A DNA stretch of 17,510 nt, taken from the NCBI GenBank assembly GCA_005883245.1, contig VAXT01000166.1:1-17510 (forward strand). The letters run 5' to 3'. How positions within the stretch are numbered: position 1 is the first letter of the stretch; each line of letters opens with the position of its first letter. Positions 5,129 to 11,318 of the stretch are shown piece by piece. Under the pieces are notes generated by a model that ran no database searches, was not told the origin of the DNA, and worked only from the letters and a program-made list of their open reading frames with translations. The DNA comes from Actinomycetota bacterium. GTDB lineage: Bacteria; Actinomycetota; Thermoleophilia; Gaiellales; Gaiellaceae. The translations under genes and the position numbers were made by a program.

Positions 5129-6425
5129 GGGCCCGCTCGCGGAGCTCTTCCGGGCGACGGAAGCCGCGCAGCGCCAGGCGAAGGACCAGCCGGACGCCGA
5201 GCCCGAGCCCGAGGCGCACGTCGAGCCGCTCGAGGAAACGGTCGAGCACGCGCCTCCCTTCGAACCGATCACGGAGGCGCCGCCCGAGCGCGAGCCGGAG
5301 CTCGAGCCCGCTCCCACGCAGAAGCCGGACCTGCGCCCAGTCGAGGAGCTGCCGCGCATCGAAGCGCTCCCAGAACCTGCGCCGCGCCTGCATCGAGCCC
5401 CCCACTCCGAGCCGGGCGCGTACCTCGCCGTCATCCGTGTCGTCGGAGTCGGCGGCGCCGGGCTGAACGCGGTCAACCGCATGATCGACGCCGGCATCTC
5501 GGAGGTCGAGTTCATCTCCGTCAACACCGACATCCAGCAGCTCGCCCTCTCGGATGCGCCGGTCAAGATCCACATCGGACGCGAGCTGACCCAGGGCCTC
5601 GGCTCGGGCGCGTCGGCCGACCTCGGGCGCCGGGCCGCCGAGGAGTCCTACGACCAGCTGAAGCGCGCGCTCCGCGGGTCGGACATGGTCTTCGTGACTG
5701 CGGGCGAGGGCGGCGGAACGGGGTCAGGCGGCGCACCGGTCGTCGCGCGCATCGCGCGGGAGCTGGGCGCGCTCACGGTCGGCATCGTCACGACGCCGTT
5801 CCACTTCGAGGGCACGAAGCGGCGCGCGCAGGCCATCGACGGGATCGAGTCGCTCCGCGAGAGCTGCGACACCGTGATCGTGATCCCCAACGACAAGCTG
5901 CTCGAGGTGCTGGACGAGAAGACGACGATGCTCGATGCGTTCCGGATCGCGGACGACGTTCTGCGCCAGGGCGTCCAGGGCATCTGCGACCTGATCACGA
6001 TGCCCGGGATCATCAACCTCGACTTCGCCGACGTGAAGACGATCATGAAAGACGCCGGCTCGGCGTTGATGGGGATCGGCTACGCGACGGGCGAGGACCG
6101 GGCCGTGAAGGCGGCCGAGGGTGCCCTCAGCTCACCGCTGATCGACACCGAGCTCGTCGGCGCGCGCGGTATTCTGCTCTCGATCGCCGGCGGCGACGAT
6201 CTCTCCCTGTTCGAGGTCAACGAGGCGGCCGAGGTCGTGCGCCGCGGCGCCCGCGACGACACGAACATCATCTTCGGCGCGACGATCGACGAGCGCCTGA
6301 CCGGGCAGGTCTGGATCACGGTCATCGCCACCGGCCTGGCCGGCGTGGTCGGACGACACGCCGCCGCCGAGCGCCCGCGCCGCGAAGCCGACCCGCTCGA
6401 GCCGCCCGCGTTCCTTACGGATTAG
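5100..6425 (+). CDS. ftsZ: FtsZ-family GTPase with a long acidic N-terminal extension
   Basis: A tubulin-family cell division GTPase of 441 aa. The first 108 or so residues are not in ordinary FtsZ: a basic start with MREGPLAELFRATEAA (8-23), likely a short helix, and then a Pro/Glu-rich disordered stretch. The core runs from IRVVGVGGAGLNAVNRM (112-128). The G-box TAGEGGGTGSGGAP (200-213) has Glu where FtsZ usually has Met, and the tubulin-type GGGTGSG rather than GGGTGTG. The T7 loop NLDFADV (306-312) keeps both catalytic Asp308 and Asp311, so GTP hydrolysis should be possible. After the core only about 20 residues lead to PPAFLTD, which resembles the conserved C-terminal peptide that binds FtsA/SepF-type partners. 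It is not in a dcw cluster but is coupled to parA. Whether it is the main FtsZ or a paralogue cannot be told here. Its end overlaps the convergent membrane-protein gene by 11 bases. Confidence 0.9.
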   Translation: MARKRASMREGPLAELFRATEAAQRQAKDQPDAEPEPEAHVEPLEETVEHAPPFEPITEAPPEREPELEPAPTQKPDLRPVEELPRIEALPEPAPRLHRAPHSEPGAYLAVIRVVGVGGAGLNAVNRMIDAGISEVEFISVNTDIQQLALSDAPVKIHIGRELTQGLGSGASADLGRRAAEESYDQLKRALRGSDMVFVTAGEGGGTGSGGAPVVARIARELGALTVGIVTTPFHFEGTKRRAQAIDGIESLRESCDTVIVIPNDKLLEVLDEKTTMLDAFRIADDVLRQGVQGICDLITMPGIINLDFADVKTIMKDAGSALMGIGYATGEDRAVKAAEGALSSPLIDTELVGARGILLSIAGGDDLSLFEVNEAAEVVRRGARDDTNIIFGATIDERLTGQVWITVIATGLAGVVGRHAAAERPRREADPLEPPAFLTD

Positions 6426-8046
6426 CCGGTAGTCCGCAGTCGCTCGAAGAGCCGGCGCCGACCATCGCCGCCAGCGCCCGCGTCGCCTTGACCCTGAACT
6501 GGAGGACGATCCGACCGCGGCGCTGTGCGTCGACGCGCAACATTCCGTCCTCGCCCTTCGACACACAGCCAGCCTTGTTGACAGCGCTCCAGTACGGCGA
6601 GTAGCGAACCGCGACCCGGTAGTGGCCGGGCGAGCCGACCTCCATGATCATCTGCGTCTGCCCCAGCCGGAGCATCCGGGCCGGCCCCTGCCCGGTGACG
6701 ATCGGCCGCGCGTTCGGGACCTTGAAGATCGTCATGTGCCTCGTGTTGTGGACGGGAATCAGGCCCGAGCCGCCGTTGCGGATGAGCACGGCTTCCTGCT
6801 TCGCGCTGTAGTCGGTCGGCGCGTCGGTGAGGACGACGTAGCGGACGCCGAGGCTCCGCAGCCAGGCGCGGTAGGTCGCGCCGGTCAGGTTGTCGTAGAG
6901 CACCTCGTTCTGCGGAAAGTCGTCCTGCCGGAACCAGCCGCGCGTGAGTGGGATCCCGGCCCGGGGCAGGTAGACGGCGGCCCAGTGGCCCGCGGTGTCG
7001 ACGGCCTCGACGCGGTAGGACGGCGTCAGGTGCTTGTGCAGGTACCTCGCCCCCGGCGACCAGTAGACCGCGCTCGACGCCTCGTGCTCACGCGCGCTTC
7101 GAGACAGCGCCCAGGCGTGCGGGCCGAGGTTCCACATCGCGGCGAGCACGAGCACGAGCGCAGCGACCGGCAGCGGGCGCCAGCGCCTGAGCGAGAGCAC
7201 GAGGACCGCGATCGGCAGCGCGGCGAGCCGGACGCGGGCGATGTTCTCGCCGAGCGGAGTCGTGAGCGCGAAGGTGGCAAGGCTGACGACCCCGTACGCG
7301 ATGAAGAACCAGCGGAGCGCCCGCGCGTACTCGACTCGCCATGTCAGGAGCGCCCCGAGCACGCAGAACGTCAAGATGCACATCAGCTCGAACGCCGAGA
7401 ACGGGTAGCGGCCCCCGTCGGCGAACGCGCGCATGAGAAGGAACTGGCACCCGGCGACGACGAGCAGGATCGCGGCGGGGGCGATCAGGCGCCGGCCGCG
7501 CTCGAGCATCCCGAGCCCGATCCCGGCGAGGAAGATCGCCAGCAAAAGGAATGCGAGCGGGCTCGCGGCAACGGTCAGGACGGCGAGGATGCCGAACAAC
7601 CAGCGCCGCCCCGCCTGGAGCGCGACGAGCGCCAGCAGCCCGAGCGCAAAGCCGAGCGCGAACGGGAAAGCGGCGGAGACGACGAGCAGCGACCACACGA
7701 CCGCGAAGGTGCGGCTCGACCAGCACGCGAGCGGCCCGTACTGCCTGCAGACGACGATCGCGAACGCGAGGGCGGCGATCCCGATCGACATGATCGCCAG
7801 CGCCCGGATCCCGAACAGCGCGGCGAGCGGGTAGTAGAGGACGCTGTAGGTGACGAAGCCGTAGCGCCCGCCGTACCAGAAGTTGTTCCAGAGCTGGAAG
7901 CCGTGGTGGAGGAACACCGTGCGCTGATAGACGTGCGCAGCCAGGTCGTTCCCGGGGGGGCCCAACCAGAGGAGCAATGCTGCGAGCGAGGCGGCCGAGC
8001 CGGCTGCGAGCATCGCTTCGCGCAGAAGAAAGTGCGCGCGGTGCAC
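6415..8046 (-). CDS. Polytopic membrane protein, GT-C / PTPS-related type
   Basis: A 543-aa protein with about ten predicted membrane helices (near residues 12-30, 62-80, 82-100, 112-144, 149-180, 187-205, 220-236, 246-262, 272-286, 291-307), followed by a soluble domain from about 310 to the end. The first extracytoplasmic loop has GNDLAAHVYQ (Asp34, His38) and then FWYGGRYGFVTYSVLYYPLAALFG, the layout of GT-C glycosyltransferase-like proteins and of the 6-pyruvoyl-tetrahydropterin synthase-related membrane family. The C-terminal part contains GVRYVVLTDAP and a beta-rich end, as in those proteins. A role in moving sugar from a polyprenyl donor to a cell-envelope acceptor is inference. The GTG at 8046 has a TAACCT -10 nine bases upstream; ATG 8013 is the alternative start. 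The gene is convergent with ftsZ and divergent from the gamma-glutamyltransferase gene. Confidence 0.75.
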   Translation of the reverse strand: MHRAHFLLREAMLAAGSAASLAALLLWLGPPGNDLAAHVYQRTVFLHHGFQLWNNFWYGGRYGFVTYSVLYYPLAALFGIRALAIMSIGIAALAFAIVVCRQYGPLACWSSRTFAVVWSLLVVSAAFPFALGFALGLLALVALQAGRRWLFGILAVLTVAASPLAFLLLAIFLAGIGLGMLERGRRLIAPAAILLVVAGCQFLLMRAFADGGRYPFSAFELMCILTFCVLGALLTWRVEYARALRWFFIAYGVVSLATFALTTPLGENIARVRLAALPIAVLVLSLRRWRPLPVAALVLVLAAMWNLGPHAWALSRSAREHEASSAVYWSPGARYLHKHLTPSYRVEAVDTAGHWAAVYLPRAGIPLTRGWFRQDDFPQNEVLYDNLTGATYRAWLRSLGVRYVVLTDAPTDYSAKQEAVLIRNGGSGLIPVHNTRHMTIFKVPNARPIVTGQGPARMLRLGQTQMIMEVGSPGHYRVAVRYSPYWSAVNKAGCVSKGEDGMLRVDAQRRGRIVLQFRVKATRALAAMVGAGSSSDCGLPANP

Positions 8047-8055
8047 GTCGGCGCA

Positions 8056-8061
8056 AGGTTA
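8056..8061 (-). promoter_or_regulatory. -10 element TAACCT of the membrane-protein gene
   Basis: On the minus strand TAACCT is followed by 9 bases and GTG 8046, so the transcript would have a leader of only about 2-3 bases. The match is to the TANNNT consensus only; no -35 is evident. Confidence 0.35.
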
Positions 8062-8112
8062 CTCGCTTCCCCGGCCGGTCGAGACCGCTCCCGGGTCCAT
8101 TCGAAGCGGCTT

Positions 8113-8118
8113 TACGCT
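8113..8118 (+). promoter_or_regulatory. -10 element TACGCT, leaderless promoter of the ggt operon
   Basis: TACGCT is followed by 7 bases and ATG 8126, ideal for a leaderless transcript. The octamer TACGCTTC is identical to that before nei2 (1861-1868). It lies in the 79-base divergent gap 8047-8125, which has no Shine-Dalgarno sequence near the ATG. Confidence 0.5.
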
Positions 8119-8125
8119 TCGCCGG

Positions 8126-9688
8126 ATGAGAGGGGCGATCGCAGCGGGGCACAGGCTGACCGCGGAAGCGGGCGCGGAGATCCTCGCCGAGGGCGGCAAC
8201 GCGGTCGACGCGTGTCTCGCGGCCGCGTTCACGTCCTGGGTCGCGGAGAGCCCGCTCACCGGCCCGGCGGCGGGTGGGTTCCTGCTCGTGCACCGCGCGC
8301 GCGATCGCAGCGACCGCCTGCTCGACTTCTTCGTCGCGCTGCCCGGCCGTGGGTCGCGGAAGCCGCCGAAGCCGCACATGGAGTCGATCGACATCGACTT
8401 CGACGGCTCTACCCATCAGGTCTTCCTGATCGGGCCGGGCTCGTGCGCCGTGCCCGGTGCGCTCGCGGGGCTCGAGGCAGCCCACGCGCGCTACGCGACC
8501 CTTCCGTGGCGTCGCCTCCTGGAGCCCGCGATCGCGCTCGCACGGAAGGGCGTGGAGCTGACACCCCAGCAGGCGTACCTGCACGCGATCATCGACCTGA
8601 TCCTCCGGCACGCTCCCGAGGGACGCGCGATCTACGGGGAGCACGGCCGGATGCGCGCAGGCGAGCGGGTTGTGATGAGCGATCTCGCCTCGACGCTCGA
8701 GCTGCTCGCGGAGCGCGGCGCGCGGGAGCTCTACGGGGGCGAGCTGGGCCGACGGATCGTGGGCTACCTCGCGGACGAGGGGGGTCTGATCACGCGCGAC
8801 GACCTGGCTGAGTACCGGGTGATCTGGCGACGGCCGATCCGCGTGCCCTACGCGGGAGACGAGTTCGTCTCGAACCCGCCGCCGTCTTCGGGCGGGATCC
8901 TGATCGGCTACGGGCTCTCGCTGCTCGACCGGCTCGAAGCAGACGGCGGGCCCGGCAGCGCCGCGGCGATCGCGGCGCTCGTCGACGTGATGCGGGAGCA
9001 ATTGCGCGCGCGTGGCGGGAGCTTCACCGCCGACCTCTACCGCGGCGGGCTCGCAGGGAAGCTCTACTCGGAGGAGAGCCTCCGGGCCGCCGTGAGCCGG
9101 ATAGAGGACGAGAGAGCCCCGCCTGAGCCTGCAGGCGCGCCGGGAACGACGCACATCTCCGTCGTCGACGAGCGGGGCAACGCCGCGTCGCTGACGGCGT
9201 CGATCGGGTCGGGCTCCGGGGTGGTCGTTCCAGGCACCGGGATCCACCTGAACAACATGCTCGGCGAGTACGACCTCAACCCGCCGGGACAACAGGCGCG
9301 TCCGGGCGCCAGGCTGACGAGCATGATGGCACCGTCGCTCGCGCTCGCCAGCGGGCTCCCGCGCCTCGTCGTGGGCAGCGCGGGGTCGATTAGGCTCCGC
9401 GGGGCGATCCTCCAGATCGTCGTCAACGTCGTCCACCACGGGCTGCCGGTCGAGGAGGCGATCGAGGCGCCGCGCGTCCACTTCGAGGGCGGACAGGTGC
9501 ACTGCGAAGGCGGCGCCGACCCGGCCGAGCTCGACCGACTCGAGGCCCAGGGCTACGAGCTCGTCCGCTGGCGCAAGCGCAACCTTTACTTCGGCGGCGC
9601 CGCCGCGGTCGAGCGCCGGTCCGACGGCAGCCTCGCGGCCGCAGGCGACCCGCGCCGTGGCGGGCATGGCATCGTCGTGCCCGCATGA
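8126..9688 (+). CDS. Gamma-glutamyltransferase-family protein (Ntn hydrolase), no signal peptide
   Basis: A 520-aa member of the gamma-glutamyltranspeptidase family, self-processing enzymes that hydrolyse or transfer gamma-glutamyl groups. It begins at the family's first conserved block (AAGHRLTAEAGAEILAEGGNAVDACLAAAF). The nucleophile region is GTTHISVVDERGNAASLT, in which Thr341 should become the new N-terminus of the small subunit after autocleavage. LNNMLGEYDLNP (375-386) replaces the LNNEMDDF seen in classical enzymes, and GSAGSIRLRGAILQIV is the late conserved Gly/Ser block. No signal peptide precedes the first block and no in-frame start lies further upstream, so this copy is probably cytoplasmic, unlike the periplasmic enzymes of enterobacteria. 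It is the first gene of a unit: its stop overlaps the GNAT start (ATGA, 9685-9688). The substrate is uncertain. Confidence 0.88.
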   Translation: MRGAIAAGHRLTAEAGAEILAEGGNAVDACLAAAFTSWVAESPLTGPAAGGFLLVHRARDRSDRLLDFFVALPGRGSRKPPKPHMESIDIDFDGSTHQVFLIGPGSCAVPGALAGLEAAHARYATLPWRRLLEPAIALARKGVELTPQQAYLHAIIDLILRHAPEGRAIYGEHGRMRAGERVVMSDLASTLELLAERGARELYGGELGRRIVGYLADEGGLITRDDLAEYRVIWRRPIRVPYAGDEFVSNPPPSSGGILIGYGLSLLDRLEADGGPGSAAAIAALVDVMREQLRARGGSFTADLYRGGLAGKLYSEESLRAAVSRIEDERAPPEPAGAPGTTHISVVDERGNAASLTASIGSGSGVVVPGTGIHLNNMLGEYDLNPPGQQARPGARLTSMMAPSLALASGLPRLVVGSAGSIRLRGAILQIVVNVVHHGLPVEEAIEAPRVHFEGGQVHCEGGADPAELDRLEAQGYELVRWRKRNLYFGGAAAVERRSDGSLAAAGDPRRGGHGIVVPA

Positions 9689-10200
9689 GCGACGACCGGC
9701 TGATCGTCCGTCCCGCAGTTCCCGGAGATGCGGACGCGCTCGTCGAGCTCGGCCGCGACGTGGCGGGCGAGCCGGAGCTCTGGCTGACGTACGACCGGAC
9801 CCGCGGCGACGAGCGGCGCAACGTGCGCGGCGTTCAACGCGACGCGAACGTCGCCGTCCTGGTCGCGGAGACGGAAGAGGGCATCGTCGGGCGCCTCTCG
9901 ATCGCGCGTGACCGCAGCCCGCTGAGCCGCCATGTGGCCGAGTTCGGGCTGATGGTCGCGGCGAGCGCGCGCCGGCGCGGGATCGGCTCGGCGCTGATCG
10001 AGGAGGCGATCAAGTGGGCGCGTGACCTCGGGATCGTCAAGCTCGAGCTGACGGTCTTTCCGCACAACGCGCCCGCGATCGCGCTCTACCGGAAGCTCGG
10101 GTTCGAGGAGGAGGGGCTGCTGCGTAGGCGCTACTTCATCGACGGCCGCTACATCGACGCGATGTTGATGGGCCTCGACCTGGATAGAGTCGAGGCGTGA
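9685..10200 (+). CDS. GNAT-family N-acetyltransferase
   Basis: A 171-aa acetyl-CoA-dependent acyltransferase. It has the four-motif GNAT order: an N-terminal strand (LIVRPAVPGDADALVEL), strand 4 (AEFGLMVAASARRRGIGSALIEEAIKWA) with the acetyl-CoA pyrophosphate loop R96-x-x-G99-x-G101, and the motif-B end VFPHNAPAIALYRKLGFEEEG (N128, Y135). The style is that of RimI-like or general GNAT proteins with a trailing RRRYFIDGRYIDAMLMGLDL segment. The substrate cannot be told. It starts inside the ggt stop (ATGA) and its TGA overlaps the hisC GTG start (GTGA), so it is translationally coupled on both sides. The TAGAGT -10 for hisC lies inside its last codons. Confidence 0.88.
   Translation: MSDDRLIVRPAVPGDADALVELGRDVAGEPELWLTYDRTRGDERRNVRGVQRDANVAVLVAETEEGIVGRLSIARDRSPLSRHVAEFGLMVAASARRRGIGSALIEEAIKWARDLGIVKLELTVFPHNAPAIALYRKLGFEEEGLLRRRYFIDGRYIDAMLMGLDLDRVEA
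10185..10190 (+). promoter_or_regulatory. -10 element TAGAGT, possible internal leaderless promoter of hisC
   Basis: TAGAGT lies at the end of the GNAT gene, six bases before the hisC GTG at 10197. The same hexamer serves the divergent gene at 1870-1875. hisC may therefore have its own transcript as well as being coupled to the operon. It also encodes part of the GNAT C-terminus, so chance is possible. Confidence 0.35.
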
Positions 10201-11318
10201 GCTTCGCGGAGATCGCCGACTCGTTCTTCAAGCCTGCGGTGCAGGATCTCGTGCCATACGAGCCCGGAAAGCCGGTCGAGGAGGTGCAGCGCGAGCTCGG
10301 CCTCGAGCGCGTCGTCAAGCTCGCGTCGAACGAGGGGCCGTTCGGGCCGTTCCCGGCGGCGCTGGAGGCGATCGAGCGGGAGGCGCGCGGCCTGAACCGC
10401 TATCCCGACGGCGGCGCCTGGCGGCTCCGCACGGCGCTCGCAGAGCTGCACGACGTGCGGTTCGAGGAGATTGCGCCCGGTGCCGGCTCGGACGGGGTGG
10501 TCGACTACCTGTCCCAGCTCGCGCTCGATCCGGGAGACGAGATCGTCTGCGGCTGGCCGTCGTTCCCGAGCTACGTGATCGACGCGCTGAAGCTCGGCGC
10601 CGTCCCGCGCCGGGTTCCGCTCCGCGACCACCGCTACGACCTCGACGCGATGCTGGAGGCGATCGGGCCGAAGACGAAGCTCGTCTACGTCTGCCACCCG
10701 AACAACCCGACGGGGACGATGAACACCAGGTCCGAACTGGACATGTTCCTGGACCAGGTCCCGGGACATGTCCTGACTGTCCTCGACCAGGCGTACTACG
10801 AGTACATCGACGACCCCGAGTACGTGGACGGGCTCGAGTACCTGAAGGCCGGGCGCAAGGTGGTCGTGCTGCGGACGTTCTCGAAGATCTACGGGCTCGC
10901 CGGGCTGCGAGTCGGCTACGCCGTCGGTCCGGCGGAGCTCGTGACCGCGATCGGCAAGGTGCGCCGCGCGTTCGACGTCAACTCGTTCGCCCAGGCCGCC
11001 GCGCTCGCGAGTCTCGACGCGCCGGACGAGCTCGCACGTCGTCGCGCCGCGAACGCGGTAGGCCTCGTCCAGCTCGAGGGGATCATGCGCGAGCACGGCC
11101 TCGAGCCGTCCCCGTCGGTGGCGAACTTCCTGTTCGCCGAGGTCGGCGAGGACTCGCGGCCGCTGTTCGAGCAGTTGCTCCGCGAGGGTGTGATCGTCCG
11201 CCCCACGGGAGGCTTCGGCGCTCCGGGCGCGATTCGCGTGACGGTTGGCACGGCTGAAGAGAACAGCCTGTTTAGCGAAGCGCTGGAACGCGTTCTCAGC
11301 GCCGCAGTACAGCCTTAG
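10197..11318 (+). CDS. hisC: HisC-like pyridoxal-phosphate aminotransferase
   Basis: A 373-aa fold-type I aminotransferase of the histidinol-phosphate aminotransferase group. KLASNEGPFGPFPAALEAI (41-59) is the variant of the substrate-side LASNENPLGPS motif, RYPDGGAWRLRTALAE follows, CHPNNPTGT (166-173) binds the cofactor region, DQAYYEY (197-203) has the Asp that contacts the pyridine nitrogen, and TFSKIYGLAGLRVGY (227-241) holds the PLP lysine Lys230 and Arg238. Length is normal. It is not in a his operon here but follows ggt and a GNAT gene by GTGA overlap, so it could be a second copy or a broad aromatic aminotransferase. The segment at residues 177-193 (RSELDMFLDQVPGHVLT) is encoded by a nested palindromic repeat. 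The 3' end overlaps the convergent radical SAM gene by 23 bases. Confidence 0.85.
   Translation: MSFAEIADSFFKPAVQDLVPYEPGKPVEEVQRELGLERVVKLASNEGPFGPFPAALEAIEREARGLNRYPDGGAWRLRTALAELHDVRFEEIAPGAGSDGVVDYLSQLALDPGDEIVCGWPSFPSYVIDALKLGAVPRRVPLRDHRYDLDAMLEAIGPKTKLVYVCHPNNPTGTMNTRSELDMFLDQVPGHVLTVLDQAYYEYIDDPEYVDGLEYLKAGRKVVVLRTFSKIYGLAGLRVGYAVGPAELVTAIGKVRRAFDVNSFAQAAALASLDAPDELARRRAANAVGLVQLEGIMREHGLEPSPSVANFLFAEVGEDSRPLFEQLLREGVIVRPTGGFGAPGAIRVTVGTAEENSLFSEALERVLSAAVQP
10726..10775 (+). repeat. Nested palindromic repeat, copy 2, with a tandem partial unit (inside hisC)
   Basis: The core GTCCCGGGAC is at 10758-10767, overlapped on the left by GGACCAGGTCC (10751-10761) and on the right by the palindrome GGACATGTCC (10764-10773). 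The 23 bases 10751-10773 match the reverse strand of copy 3 at 21 positions. A diverged unit lies just upstream: CCAGGTCC (10726-10733) and GGACATGTTCC (10739-10749) repeat as CCAGGTCC (10754-10761) and GGACATGTCC. The copy encodes D-Q-V-P-G, the same peptide as copy 3. Confidence 0.75.

Noticed and set aside
4244..6425. A plasmid-type partition system (ParA or TubZ type)
   Set aside because: The tubulin homologue has FtsZ-type core, T7 loop and C-terminal peptide, no ParB or TubR is nearby, and the surroundings are housekeeping genes.
7954..7960. Run of seven G in the membrane-protein gene as a phase-variation tract
   Set aside because: The frame is intact and the run simply encodes Gly-Pro-Pro-Gly in GC-rich DNA. 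Seven bases alone is weak evidence, although slippage cannot be excluded.
6622..8811. Long plus-strand open frame across the membrane-protein gene
   Set aside because: The translation is Arg/Asp/Glu/Pro/Gly low complexity and is antisense to a gene with clear membrane helices.
7088..9667. Long minus-strand open frame opposite the gamma-glutamyltransferase gene
   Set aside because: No recognisable domain; it shadows two well-supported genes on the other frame and strand.
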